A stretch of DNA of 64,000 bases from Paenibacillus tyrphae (GCF_027925525.1 NZ_BSDJ01000030.1:33257-97256), one strand, 5' to 3'; shown: positions 51,253 through 59,603, counted from the first letter of the stretch. Notes: generated from the letters alone by a model not told the origin. Program-made: numbers and translations.

Positions 51253-52467
51253 TTATGATACTTTGGAAAACAACGACATGATACGGCTTGCGGCTTCTTT
51301 GTACCCGCCGGCGTTACGTAAGGAATCCCCGATCCGCTGAGCATGTTCTTTGTAAGCAGATTCGTTCAACACTTGCAACAAAGCGGAGATCAAAGCTGCA
51401 GGCGTAAGCTGGCTTCGATCTAAAATAATACCGGCTCCTAGCTCCTCTACCCGTTTCGCAACAATAGGCTGGTCGGAGCTTAATGGAATCATGACAAGCG
51501 GCACATCGTAATATAAACCTTCACTGGTACTGTTCATCCCGGCATGGGTAATAAAAGCATCGGATTGTTGGAGCACTTCCAACTGGGGAACATATGGCTT
51601 GACGATGAAATTAGGAGGAATACGGTCGCTTAGCGAGTCCATATTCGTGTCTTTCCCGCAAGATAACACAAACTGAGCCGCGACATCTCGAAAGGCTTCA
51701 AAGCAAAGCTTGTAAAACTCAATATCTTTGGTCAAAATGCTGCCCATGGAAATGTATACGACTTGGTCGTATTGCGATCGAAGCTGGTCAGGCGGAAATG
51801 AAGGAACGTCAAGTCGTGGTGTAATGGAAGGTCCGGTAAATATATAGCTATCGTCAAGCTTATCGGCATCGGGTTGAAATTCGCGGCTTGTAAATACAAC
51901 CTTTAACTGACCATACTGGCGGGTAATATCTTCAATGGCAGGTACAGCTACGTTATATTCCTTAGCGATGCTTTGCGCCGTCTTCGTTAGTCTTTCATAT
52001 AGAGCTTCCGCATCGAAATCATCGGCATCAAACCCTTCCACAATTTTGCTTAGCGGTTCGGCGAAAGCCAGATTTGTCACGGAGCAGACCGTCGGGATGC
52101 CTAGCTTTTCCCCTAAAATAGCCCCACCCCAACCAAACAAGGAATCAAAAATCAAGTAGTCAAAAGAATCGTGTTCGATCTGCCTCAAGATTTCCGGAAT
52201 GTGAGGTTCAATAATGCCTCGCAGCATAAAATCAGTGAACTGATGCGGGTGTTTAAGTTCGGTCGGATTAAAACCAAGCTCTCGGAATACTTGTTCATCC
52301 AATTGATAGGCCCGGAATTGCACCCCGGTCTGGGCAAGCCTGGCCCGATATTCTTCCGAGCACATATAGACGACTTCTTCGCCGTTGTCGACTAACTGCT
52401 TGACCAATCCTAAGGTAGGATTAACGTGACCTTCTGCTGGAATCGTTACATACAGTACGCGTGCCAT
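51253..52467 (-). CDS. Macrolide-type glycosyltransferase (MGT/YjiC family)
   Basis: The 404-residue enzyme has the GT1 fold: ARVLYVTIPAEGHVNPTLGL at the N-terminus, and C-terminal motif FITHAGMNSTSEGLYYDVPL with SSDQP, which bind the UDP-sugar. It resembles Bacillus YjiC/macrolide glycosyltransferases, which glucosylate flavonoids, macrolides and other small molecules. The ATG at 52467 is chosen because it begins the conserved fold; the upstream extension is unlikely. The gene stands alone and is probably a detoxification enzyme. Confidence 0.94.
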   Translation of the reverse strand: MARVLYVTIPAEGHVNPTLGLVKQLVDNGEEVVYMCSEEYRARLAQTGVQFRAYQLDEQVFRELGFNPTELKHPHQFTDFMLRGIIEPHIPEILRQIEHDSFDYLIFDSLFGWGGAILGEKLGIPTVCSVTNLAFAEPLSKIVEGFDADDFDAEALYERLTKTAQSIAKEYNVAVPAIEDITRQYGQLKVVFTSREFQPDADKLDDSYIFTGPSITPRLDVPSFPPDQLRSQYDQVVYISMGSILTKDIEFYKLCFEAFRDVAAQFVLSCGKDTNMDSLSDRIPPNFIVKPYVPQLEVLQQSDAFITHAGMNSTSEGLYYDVPLVMIPLSSDQPIVAKRVEELGAGIILDRSQLTPAALISALLQVLNESAYKEHAQRIGDSLRNAGGYKEAASRIMSLFSKVS

Positions 52468-52655
52468 GTACCACACCATCCAATATAATACTAAAATAGG
52501 GGTATAATGCCATTTCATTATAGATGAGGGCAGACGCAGGTTCAAGCGACGTTGAAATTCTGTCATTTATTGAACAGTGAGCAGCAAAGTGTCTAAGAAT
52601 TTAGATCAAATAGAGCAACAATATGGAAAGGTAGACGAGGAAACGGAGGATTTGA

Positions 52656-53362
52656 GTGGTTATACATACAACCCAAGTGCTCAATGAAAAAGCGGTGCTT
52701 GCCGCTTTAGAGCAATCGCTTGCGATGATTGAATTTAATGTTCAGGGAGAAGCGCTGTGGGCAAATGAAAATTTTGCTCATGCCATGGAGTACTCTTTAT
52801 CTGAATTAGTCGGGGTACACCATCGGCGGTTTTGTACCGAAAGCCCAACTAACAAGCGAGTTGCAAAACATGTCCGAGGAATTGCTGACCCGTACAGAGG
52901 AAGGCATAACACGCAATCAACAAGTGGCTTCGGCCATTACTCGGTTGATGGAAGAGAATGAGAAAAAGCTGTCATATCTCCATGATTTAGAACAGCAAAA
53001 TGGGGCCGTTCGCCGCATTGTGCAGACGATTAGGGAATTTGCATCGCAAACGAATTTACTCGCCTTAAATGTGGCTATCGAAGCGGCACATACTGGGGAG
53101 TATGGGCGCGGCTTTAATGTTGTAGCTTCCGAAGTGCGAAAGCTGGCCAAGAGCCGTACGAGAAGCCGCGCAGGAGATTCAAGCTACCGTTGAGGGAATT
53201 TCCAAGCATGTCGATCGAGTCAGCGATGGAACGAAAGCCTCGCAAAAAACAATTGTCGATAGTCAGCGTCAAATTCAGCAAGCCGCAGAAGAATTTGCAG
53301 GTATTGGTGAAGCGGTTGGCAAGCTGGATGTTCAGGCTAAAACGTTGAGCCAACTATCGTAA
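52656..53362 (+). pseudogene. Broken PAS-type soluble chemoreceptor gene (frameshifts and deletion)
   Basis: Three reading frames together make a methyl-accepting chemotaxis protein. The first (GTG 52656 onward) gives a PAS start (ALEQSLAMIEFNVQGEALWA). A second, from about 52829, gives FVPKAQLTSELQNMSEE and the signalling tip FASQTNLLALNVAIEAAHTG. A third, from about 53150, gives VREAAQEIQATVEGIS and ends at TAA 53362. Two frameshifts exist, and most of the PAS-to-signalling linker is deleted. Similar to YfmS-like soluble receptors. No function is expected. Confidence 0.85.
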
Positions 53363-53387
53363 CAGGGAATGACATTGTCCACTTCCA

Positions 53388-53864
53388 TTAATGATATTCT
53401 TTGCCTTGATATATGACGAATCCTACAGGCTTATGGGTGAAGTGAATAACAGGAGATTGATCCCTGTTGTCTTCTGTGGGATATGCATGATTATGATCGA
53501 TATATTCGCCTTGCAATTCAATCTCTTGTCCCTCCGTAATGCCATTTATCGGCTCTGCTAATCCCATATTATCTCCATAGCGGACAGCGACAAAAGTATC
53601 CGAGTTCTTATCAACTAGAGAAGCATCGGCCCCTTTAATGCTAATTAGCTCATTAATTTTCACATCAAAATGCTGGTGCATCGCTCCTCTTCGTTCTCGA
53701 TCGGGATATACTTTTACAATTGTAGCCTTAACGTGCACAACTGGAGCATGAAGGGACAATGGATGGAGTTGATGACCATATGAGTCATTGGTGATCGTAT
53801 GGCCGAAATGAGGGTGTTTCAATAGGTTATGGTGGTGACGATTAAGCAGATAGTGACCTGACAT
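53388..53864 (-). CDS. DUF3465-like protein, histidine-rich N-terminus
   Basis: The 158-residue protein starts with a His-rich segment (SGHYLLNRHHHNLLKHPHFG). It continues with an OB-fold-like region (VHVKATIVKVYPDRERRGAM, QHFDVKINELISI, GITEGQEIELQGEYI, VIHFTHKP). The late part resembles DUF3465, where GxVIHWTH is characteristic. The His-rich tail may bind metal. GGAGGC precedes the ATG. It converges on the broken chemoreceptor. Confidence 0.7.
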   Translation of the reverse strand: MSGHYLLNRHHHNLLKHPHFGHTITNDSYGHQLHPLSLHAPVVHVKATIVKVYPDRERRGAMHQHFDVKINELISIKGADASLVDKNSDTFVAVRYGDNMGLAEPINGITEGQEIELQGEYIDHNHAYPTEDNRDQSPVIHFTHKPVGFVIYQGKEYH

Positions 53865-54096
53865 ATTTTAATGCCTCCTTTAAATGGTTACTAAGGTATT
53901 TTAACCAAGCTTAACTTAATAATTCATATTAGCCGTAGACCCTAGATGGGTATGCGCACTCCACATTTGTCGAGGTGTCAACAGATCTGGAATCTCGGAT
54001 ACCAATAAAAGCAACAAGAATTCCAATGATGTATGTCCTGGTTATTTGTATGTTAATATTTGAGTATGACAGTAATAGACAGGAGAGTATCATAGA

Positions 54097-54582
54097 ATGA
54101 ATGAGCAGCAGTTAAAAGAATATCTCATTAATTTGGTGCAGGAATACGGTTCTAAATGGAACGAATACGAAGACAGTGTTCGAGAACAAAGCGAGGCTGA
54201 AAGGGTGGCTATGCCCGAGTTTGCCGATGCGGAAGAACAGTTTGCATGGTTCAAAGAAAACAAGCCGACGGATTGGCACGAAGAATTGAGTAAATTGGTG
54301 GGGCCCCTCTTTGATCGCTACTGTACGGATAAAAAAAGGGTGTACGGCGGGAAAAATGTTCGCAGCTTCGGGTTTCCCGCCAAGTTTAACGGTATTGGTA
54401 ACCCTGTCGAAACGAGTGTCGATTTAAAGAACCAAAACCGGGCCGAGGTTTATTTCAAAACGGAAACTGCCTTTCAGGACGAATATTTATTCGTATTGCT
54501 GCGCAAGGCTGGTCAGTGGAAGATTGACAACTACAAAGGGCGCAGATTCGGCGATACGAAGTGGGATAACAGAATTCTTTGA
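54097..54582 (+). CDS. NTF2-fold (RhsIA-like) immunity protein
   Basis: The 161-residue protein has an N-terminal helical part, then AEVYFKTETAFQDEYLFVLL and RKAGQWKIDNYKGRRFGDT with terminal KW. This resembles the RhsIA-type NTF2 fold immunity proteins that protect against Rhs/polymorphic toxins. No toxin lies next to it. GGAGAGTATC precedes the ATG. The DUF523 gene follows 25 nt later and may be co-transcribed. Confidence 0.75.
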   Translation: MNEQQLKEYLINLVQEYGSKWNEYEDSVREQSEAERVAMPEFADAEEQFAWFKENKPTDWHEELSKLVGPLFDRYCTDKKRVYGGKNVRSFGFPAKFNGIGNPVETSVDLKNQNRAEVYFKTETAFQDEYLFVLLRKAGQWKIDNYKGRRFGDTKWDNRIL

Positions 54583-54607
54583 CGGCTGTCATGAAGAGAG
54601 GAATTTT

Positions 54608-55063
54608 ATGATATTAGTGAGTTCTTGTTTAGCAGGATTGGAAGTAAGGTATAACGGTACTCATTGTTTAAATGAAAAGTTAAATAAACTAGTAGAGGGA
54701 AATAAGGCGGTAACGATCTGTCCTGAATTGCTTGGCGGCTTATCAACTCCGAGAGAACCCGCCGAAATAGTAGGTGGAGATGGCGATGACGTACTGGATG
54801 GAAATGCTAAAGTGATTGGGAAGTCTGGTAAAGATGTCACGGAGTTTTATATCAAGGGAGCGTATGCTGCCTTAGAGAAAGCTAAAGAAATAAATGCAAC
54901 AATCGTCGTTCTCAAAGAGAATAGTCCCTCTTGCGGTAGTTCTATGATTTACAATGGCCAATTTGTCGGCCAGAAAGTGGTTGGTAACGGAGTAACTTCA
55001 GCTTTACTTAAACGAAACGGATTACAAGTAATTTCAGAGGAACAATTTATGGAGAGTATTTAA
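54608..55063 (+). CDS. DUF523 family protein
   Basis: The 151-residue protein has the DUF523 marks ILVSSCLAGLEVRYNGT near the start, VTICPELLGGLSTPREPAEI, and KENSPSCGSSMIYNG near residue 110. Conserved Cys suggest metal or Fe-S binding, but the function is unknown. The ATG at 54608 follows AGAGGAAT. Its codon use and position fit the AT-richer right part of the window. Confidence 0.9.
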   Translation: MILVSSCLAGLEVRYNGTHCLNEKLNKLVEGNKAVTICPELLGGLSTPREPAEIVGGDGDDVLDGNAKVIGKSGKDVTEFYIKGAYAALEKAKEINATIVVLKENSPSCGSSMIYNGQFVGQKVVGNGVTSALLKRNGLQVISEEQFMESI

Positions 55064-55076
55064 CAACTTCCGATAA

Positions 55077-55118
55077 AAAGGGAACCCAATGTTTTCGATT
55101 CTGGGCTTCCCTTTTTTC
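55077..55118 (+). terminator. Rho-independent terminator of the DUF523 gene
   Basis: AAGGGAAcCCA pairs with TGGGcTTCCCTT around a longer loop, followed by TTTTTT. Confidence 0.88.
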
Positions 55119-55218
55119 TGTATAAAAATCAACCACGCACTCCACATGTCTCGAGCTTTCAAGAGGGATGGTGTCACGGCTGCCGATCATTCCTCGAAAA
55201 TTTGCTATTTCCATATAT

Positions 55219-55271
55219 CCAAAAGTGTGTGAGAATTTACATTAAATAGAATGTGGTAGTGTCCGATATAT
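55219..55271 (+). promoter_or_regulatory. 53-bp upstream element, copy 2 (Hcp-like gene)
   Basis: This block carries the same three pieces as the one at 38414-38466: CCAAAAGTGTGTGA, AATTTACAT and CCGATATAT, with equal spacing of 20 bp between the second and third. It ends about 62 bp before the Hcp-like gene start. It is the most likely promoter or activator site of that gene. Confidence 0.7.
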
Positions 55272-55333
55272 ATTAAGATAAGGAATCGGTTGCAAGAAGC
55301 CAGAAGTAGTTAGTCAAAAGGGAGATTTGCCGT

Positions 55334-56626
55334 ATGAGTATATTGTTAAGGGTTGAACGAGAATCCGGTGGTCAGCCAATTGAGCTTGGCGATGGAAAAA
55401 TTACTGGCTATAGCTATATCAATACAAGTCCGGCAGATTTTTTTGCCAAAGCTTATAATGCGGAGCACTCGATTCAGATACGGGGTGAGATCCCGCTTCG
55501 ACTACTTCCTCCTGTGGAACAAGATGCGGATAACTCCAATACGCTCTATACATGGGCGCTTACCGAGTATAGGCCGGACAATGATTATTATCGAAGCGTT
55601 ACCGTCCAAATCGTGAGGCATGAAAAGACGATTCGAGAGGTCACATTTACACATGCATATGTCCACGTTTATCAAGAACAGGTTAATGGCTTGAAAGGGG
55701 TATTAGAGTTTGAACTTGTTGTAAGACAGCGGTGGGACCACTTTGATAGCATTCAATTTGGTTCAATAGAAAAGAAAAAGAAACCTGTAACTATTCTGGC
55801 CAGTGCTCAGGAAGCGTATGGGTCGAGGGTTTCCTACCTTATGTACGCAGAAAACAGCGCAACTGAAGATAATTTGTCTTATAAGCCTTCAATTGACGAA
55901 ATAGACATTAGTTTGAAATCCGCATTATCAAAACAACAAAAAATTGATTTAGCAAAACTTCAGCTTAAATTTAAAAATGCTCAAGCGACTAATGACGTTA
56001 AGGGTATGCAGGATGCACATGATGCTGCAAATGCTATAAGACTATCTATACTGGATTCTGTTACCCGGGTTAACTTTAATGATAGCAGTTCATCCGTAAT
56101 TTATCGAACTAATAGTGGTAACATCACCATTCCAGCGACATCATCAAACGGCTCTGTGTTTAAACCGTACTTTAAAATCGAAGGAAGCGGTGCGGTCTTT
56201 TTAGCAGTTGGTGGTGAGATGAAAGTTCAAGACGGTGAACTAGCATTAAAACTTAAAGGCGGATTCGATGGGTCGGTCGGAGGTTGCCTATGTATTGGTT
56301 CTGGAGCAGACCTTGTTTCCGGTGAACTAGGAAGTAGCGTTAAGAGTAATTTTGGACCTACTTTCGCAAAAGGAAAATATGGAGCTGTTTTGTTTTATGA
56401 CGGGGGAGCAAAATTTGACCCTAAAACAGGGGCTGTAGAATGGACAAACGGGGTGGCTGCTGGTTTAGGCACCGAAGCAAACATCTTACCTTTTGTTATA
56501 GGTATTGAAGGTGAGTATACAATTTTAAAAATTAAACAAAATCTAAATGAAGGGAAGCCAGCGACAGCGGCACAATGGGAACGATTTTTTAAGGGAGAAA
56601 GCTGGGAATCCATTTTTAGAAAATAG
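55334..56626 (+). CDS. Candidate effector with Hcp-like N-terminal domain
   Basis: The 430-residue protein has an N-terminal domain (about residues 1-145; SILLRVERESGGQPIELGDG, YYRSVTVQIVRHEKTIREVT, HAYVHVYQEQVNGLKGVLEF) resembling Hcp/tube-like delivery domains found as N-termini of Firmicute toxins. A helical linker rich in Lys, Ala and Gln follows (about 190-240). A glycine-rich, beta-alternating C-terminus (about 265-400; EGSGAVFLAVGGEMKVQDGE, GGFDGSVGGCLCIGSGADLV) ends with a helical tail. No signal peptide or known catalytic motif is visible. GGGAG precedes the ATG. A membrane-protein array follows immediately. Toxin function is a hypothesis. Confidence 0.75.
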   Translation: MSILLRVERESGGQPIELGDGKITGYSYINTSPADFFAKAYNAEHSIQIRGEIPLRLLPPVEQDADNSNTLYTWALTEYRPDNDYYRSVTVQIVRHEKTIREVTFTHAYVHVYQEQVNGLKGVLEFELVVRQRWDHFDSIQFGSIEKKKKPVTILASAQEAYGSRVSYLMYAENSATEDNLSYKPSIDEIDISLKSALSKQQKIDLAKLQLKFKNAQATNDVKGMQDAHDAANAIRLSILDSVTRVNFNDSSSSVIYRTNSGNITIPATSSNGSVFKPYFKIEGSGAVFLAVGGEMKVQDGELALKLKGGFDGSVGGCLCIGSGADLVSGELGSSVKSNFGPTFAKGKYGAVLFYDGGAKFDPKTGAVEWTNGVAAGLGTEANILPFVIGIEGEYTILKIKQNLNEGKPATAAQWERFFKGESWESIFRK

Positions 56627-56636
56627 GGAGATGAAC

Positions 56637-56849
56637 ATGTTGGAAAAAGCGTTGATCGTATTACTTTTGTTACTAACACTTTCTTATGCAATTCTTGCTA
56701 TTGTTAAACCAACTGTTGTATGGAAGAGAGAATTTATTTCCAAAAAAGTGAGAACGCCCAGTGATTTCGATTTATTGCTAATGAGGATATCGGGTGTTTT
56801 CTTAATACTGATTTGTTTCGTACTTGCCTATGTATTTCTTATAAAGTAG
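56637..56849 (+). CDS. DUF6199-like small membrane protein, array unit 1 (subgroup A)
   Basis: The 70-residue protein has two hydrophobic helices around a polar centre, VKPTVVWKREFISKKVRTPS then LLMRISGVFLILIC. The motif (K/N)P-x(3)-WK...KVR-x-P...I-SGVF is shared with units 3 and 4. It starts 10 nt after the effector-candidate stop (GGGAG ribosome site), so both are co-translated. It fits the DUF6199 pattern, of unknown function. It is the best candidate immunity protein of the upstream gene. Confidence 0.85.
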   Translation: MLEKALIVLLLLLTLSYAILAIVKPTVVWKREFISKKVRTPSDFDLLLMRISGVFLILICFVLAYVFLIK

Positions 56850-56969
56850 CTAACGTCGAAACACATTTTCGCCGTCGAAAAAAAGCGGAACATAGTTTAA
56901 TGTACATTGATACGGATACGATGTGAAACTTCGTTTCGCTTTTTTTCCTCCAAATAAGAAGCAAGAAGG

Positions 56970-57184
56970 ATGGGTGGCAAAATAGTTATTTCAGTTTTTT
57001 TATTCTTTATGATGGCATGGGGCTTTTTACTATTTTCAGACCGGAATTTAATCTGAAATATAACTTGGGGAACATTTTCAAACACGCAAAACATACTAAA
57101 GTTTTGATTTTGAACAGTAGACTATCAGGAGCAGGTACATTTTTACTAAGTGTATATTTACTTTATCGAATTTGGTCTGATTAA
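56970..57184 (+). pseudogene. Array unit 2 (subgroup B), frameshifted
   Basis: From an ATG at 56970 the frame gives SVFLFFMMAWGFLLF, then one base later in another frame FRPEFNLKYNLGNIFKHAKH and LSGAGTFLLSVYLLYRIWSD, ending at TAA 57184. The combined sequence is a clear relative of unit 5 (MAWGVFSLLNPELALKYTLG). A single-base frameshift near 57035 destroyed it. Confidence 0.85.
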
Positions 57185-57277
57185 GTTGATTTTTATAGTT
57201 TTGTTAAGATTAAGGTTATTGCACATCCAAAATTAAAAATAATTTAGGATATCCATATCATAAAATTATGGAGCTGA

Positions 57278-57499
57278 TTGCTAATTATAATTTTGCTCAC
57301 AACGATTTGTTTGGTTACTCTGGGCTGGGGAGTGGCAAGTATAGTTAAACCTAAATTTGTATGGAAAAGGTCCTCTATGACTTCAAGGAAAGTAAGAGAA
57401 CCAAATGAAGCTGACATAATACTTACAAGAATATCTGGAGTTTTTATCATTTTAGTAATGATTAGTTTCTATGTGTATGCGATCAGTACAATAATATAG
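57278..57499 (+). CDS. DUF6199-like small membrane protein, array unit 3 (subgroup A)
   Basis: The 73-residue protein starts at a TTG with GGAGCTGA upstream. It has two hydrophobic helices and SIVKPKFVWKRSSMTSRKVR followed by LTRISGVFIILVM, so it matches units 1 and 4 closely. Function is unknown; it is presumed to sit in the cytoplasmic membrane. Confidence 0.82.
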   Translation: MLIIILLTTICLVTLGWGVASIVKPKFVWKRSSMTSRKVREPNEADIILTRISGVFIILVMISFYVYAISTII

Positions 57500-57589
57500 T
57501 TCTTACAGTGCAGATGTTCTGATTAAAAGAACTAACCTCGAAATTGCAAATGACCAAAGTTAGCCTTGTTTTCGGAAAGTAGGTCTCGT

Positions 57590-57814
57590 TTGGAAACCAT
57601 AATTTTTCTAATCATCTTTTTTGGCGCTTCTTTTTCTTATGGGCTTGTTGCTGTACTAAATCCAACGTGGGCATGGAAGCATGGATTTCGTAGTAGCAAG
57701 GTACGAGAACCCAATCAAGCAGATTTGCTTATGACCAAAGTTATGGGAGTATTTTTAATCCTATTAATGTTTGTTATACTGGTCGTCGTTATTACGAATT
57801 TAAAATTTTTATAG
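57590..57814 (+). CDS. DUF6199-like small membrane protein, array unit 4 (subgroup A)
   Basis: The about 74-residue protein has LVAVLNPTWAWKHGFRSSKV then REPNQADLLMTKVMGVFLIL, clearly related to units 1 and 3. Two helices flank the polar centre. The start could be TTG at 57590 (AGTAGG upstream) or TTG at 57566. It differs from unit 3 mainly in the outer helices. Confidence 0.8.
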   Translation: METIIFLIIFFGASFSYGLVAVLNPTWAWKHGFRSSKVREPNQADLLMTKVMGVFLILLMFVILVVVITNLKFL

Positions 57815-57916
57815 ATTTGCAATTTTCAGAAGCGTTCGCTTCGTTCTTAAGCTTCGAAGATCCTTTCGGGTAGCATGCCATCAAAATTTAATGCAAATTA
57901 AGAAAGGCTTTTAGAA

Positions 57917-58144
57917 ATGGCTGAAAGAATCGTCCTTACCTTCTTCACACTACCTTTAATGGCTTGGGGAGTGTTCAGTTTACTGAATCCAGAACTTGCA
58001 TTAAAGTACACCTTAGGTATGTTGCACAAACATGTAAAGCCCAATCGATACTTTATTTATAATATTAAAATTTCAGGAGTAGCTTACATTATAGGAGGTA
58101 TATGGTTTCTATTTTTTGTTTGGACAGGTAGAATGGAAGTTTGA
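57917..58144 (+). CDS. Small membrane protein, array unit 5 (subgroup B)
   Basis: The 75-residue protein reads TFFTLPLMAWGVFSLLNPEL, ALKYTLGMLHKHVKPNRYF, then KISGVAYIIGGIWFLFFVW. It shares the plan of units 1, 3 and 4 but is nearest to the frameshifted unit 2. AAGAAAGG precedes the ATG. It ends the membrane-protein array. Confidence 0.85.
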   Translation: MAERIVLTFFTLPLMAWGVFSLLNPELALKYTLGMLHKHVKPNRYFIYNIKISGVAYIIGGIWFLFFVWTGRMEV

Positions 58145-58218
58145 ACTACACGGCGGAAAAAAACAAAAGGTAACATTATCGTTGTCACTAGATGAATTGA
58201 AGGAGTTATTAAAGTAGT
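58145..58218 (+). pseudogene. Short C-terminal coding remnant between unit 5 and the next gene
   Basis: In a frame shifted from unit 5, the bases just before 58218 read VEWKFELHGGKKQKV then TLSLSLDELKELLK and end at TAG. The text looks like a real protein end with no beginning. It may be the tail of an older fusion or deleted gene. It is short, so confidence is low. Confidence 0.35.
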
Positions 58219-58713
58219 ATGGGAACACCAACGATTATATTAACGAAAAAGGAAGGATACTCCCCTGAAAAATTATTGGCTGATTCAATAGTTGCAGCTT
58301 TTCATGCGGGTGTTACTCTTTATTTCCATAATAATCAACAATATGATGAAAAAGGACATTTTTCTTATACAACACTAAATATTAATGAAAGACCCTTTAA
58401 TGATAGCAGCAATAGTTCGTTTCTTTTTTATATTCATTCTAAAAAAAGTCCCAGCATAGATTTTTATTATCATGAAGATTTAGGACTAGACACTGAGTTG
58501 GAATTAAGCCAAGTAGGACATATTCAAGATATCTATGGAGTACAGAAGCTCATTTTTATCTTTATTTATGAATATTTAAGAGTAAACCCTAATGATCTTT
58601 TCTGGATCACCGATTATGATTGGATATATACTTGGGAGGATATGCAAAAATTAAAATCATTACCTTATGATCCTGACTGGTGTTATAAAGATCCGAAATT
58701 ATTACCTAAGTGA
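58219..58713 (+). CDS. Candidate immunity protein, unknown family
   Basis: The 164-residue protein (TIILTKKEGYSPEKLLADSI; KSPSIDFYYHEDLGLDTELE; LPYDPDWCYKDPKLLPK) is soluble, rich in aromatic and acidic residues. No family was recognised. The next 230 bp hold the broken tail of a paralogue (same WCY-x-(D/N)P end), so the gene was duplicated, as in an immunity array. It lies in the same direction as the membrane-protein array. The role is inferred from context. Confidence 0.75.
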   Translation: MGTPTIILTKKEGYSPEKLLADSIVAAFHAGVTLYFHNNQQYDEKGHFSYTTLNINERPFNDSSNSSFLFYIHSKKSPSIDFYYHEDLGLDTELELSQVGHIQDIYGVQKLIFIFIYEYLRVNPNDLFWITDYDWIYTWEDMQKLKSLPYDPDWCYKDPKLLPK

Positions 58714-58719
58714 CCACTA

Positions 58720-58947
58720 TGAATATCAGATAGTTAGTTTTAAGTGGGATACTACTCATAGTGAACATTTCAAAGCAATGGCTTTGATGATTTTTATGAT
58801 AAAGAAGATTTATTATTGCGATTTGCGTATGGAATTCTTAATATATATCCATCTGCAAAAATATGGATAGAAGAAAGAGGATTTAAAAAAGTTGTTAACA
58901 ATTTATACAATAATAACTGGTGCTATGATAATCCAAGTAGCTTATGA
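58720..58947 (+). pseudogene. Broken paralogue of the 58219 gene
   Basis: Two frames together give HYEYQIVSFKWDTTHSEHFK then DDFYDKEDLLLRFAYGILNI, SAKIWIEERGFKKVVNNLYN and NNWCYDNPSSL, with TGA at 58947. The alignment with the end of the preceding protein (IYEYLRVNPND... DWCYKDPKLL) is clear. A frameshift near 58780 and loss of the N-terminus make it non-functional. Confidence 0.75.
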
Positions 58948-59117
58948 ACCACCGCTTCCTTACGCACCACGTATCGTCAAAATAGTGGGTGAGGAAGGAA
59001 AAGGCTAAGGAGTTTCATAAAATTCATGAGTACTTATATATGTAACTCGGTTATCTCCATCCCGCTTTTAAAGATAAAAACAAAGTGCGTCGGCGAGAGA
59101 AATGGTTATCTTCTCCA

Positions 59118-59603
59118 TCAGCGCATGGAATAAGCTATCGTCAAATTGTTCCAATAATTCTTACGTGCAGTTAAAGCTTTAATAATTTCATTAATACGTT
59201 CCTTCACGTGTTTCTTCTGCTCATCATCCTTCCGAATATGGTTTTGTTCTGCCGAAGCTCTTCCAATGCTGAGATTCTGGGCGTGTTCCTCATCATATAC
59301 AGCATCATCGATTTGGTTCTTATGCTTAGGGCTGACCAATGCTTTAAGATCCATTTTTAACTGCGCAATATTCTGCCCGACTTCATGCAACGGTTCGCTA
59401 TCTTCATGCTTGGATAGGATCGTTTGAATATTAGCCTTCATCGTTCGGATGAAGGCATCTATAATACTCGATTTTCCAAATTCAACAGTTTGATTCGGAG
59501 GGCAAGGAGCTCGAAGCTCCCACCGAATATTTCGCTTTGCTTCCGGGGATTTCAACGAGTTGCTATATTTTTGGCGGCTAGAAATGCTGCTTCTTTCATT
59601 CAT
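59118..59603 (-). CDS. Hypothetical charged protein, start uncertain
   Basis: The frame codes for up to 161 residues. The second half (NIQTILSKHEDSEPLHEVGQ, MDLKALVSPKHKNQIDDAVY, HVKERINEIIKALTARKNYW) is a highly charged helical segment, somewhat like the coiled coil at the end of large serine recombinases (IDDxVYDEE), but no catalytic part is present. The first about 50 residues look less protein-like and no good ribosome site was found. It may be a remnant. Confidence 0.45.
   Translation of the reverse strand: MNERSSISSRQKYSNSLKSPEAKRNIRWELRAPCPPNQTVEFGKSSIIDAFIRTMKANIQTILSKHEDSEPLHEVGQNIAQLKMDLKALVSPKHKNQIDDAVYDEEHAQNLSIGRASAEQNHIRKDDEQKKHVKERINEIIKALTARKNYWNNLTIAYSMR

Noticed and set aside
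51935..52395. Two 74-codon plus-strand frames
   Set aside because: Both lie inside the glycosyltransferase gene on the opposite strand and have no supporting signals.
55334..56626. Part of a complete type VI or contractile injection system
   Set aside because: No sheath, baseplate, spike or ATPase gene occurs anywhere in the window; only the N-terminal similarity remains.
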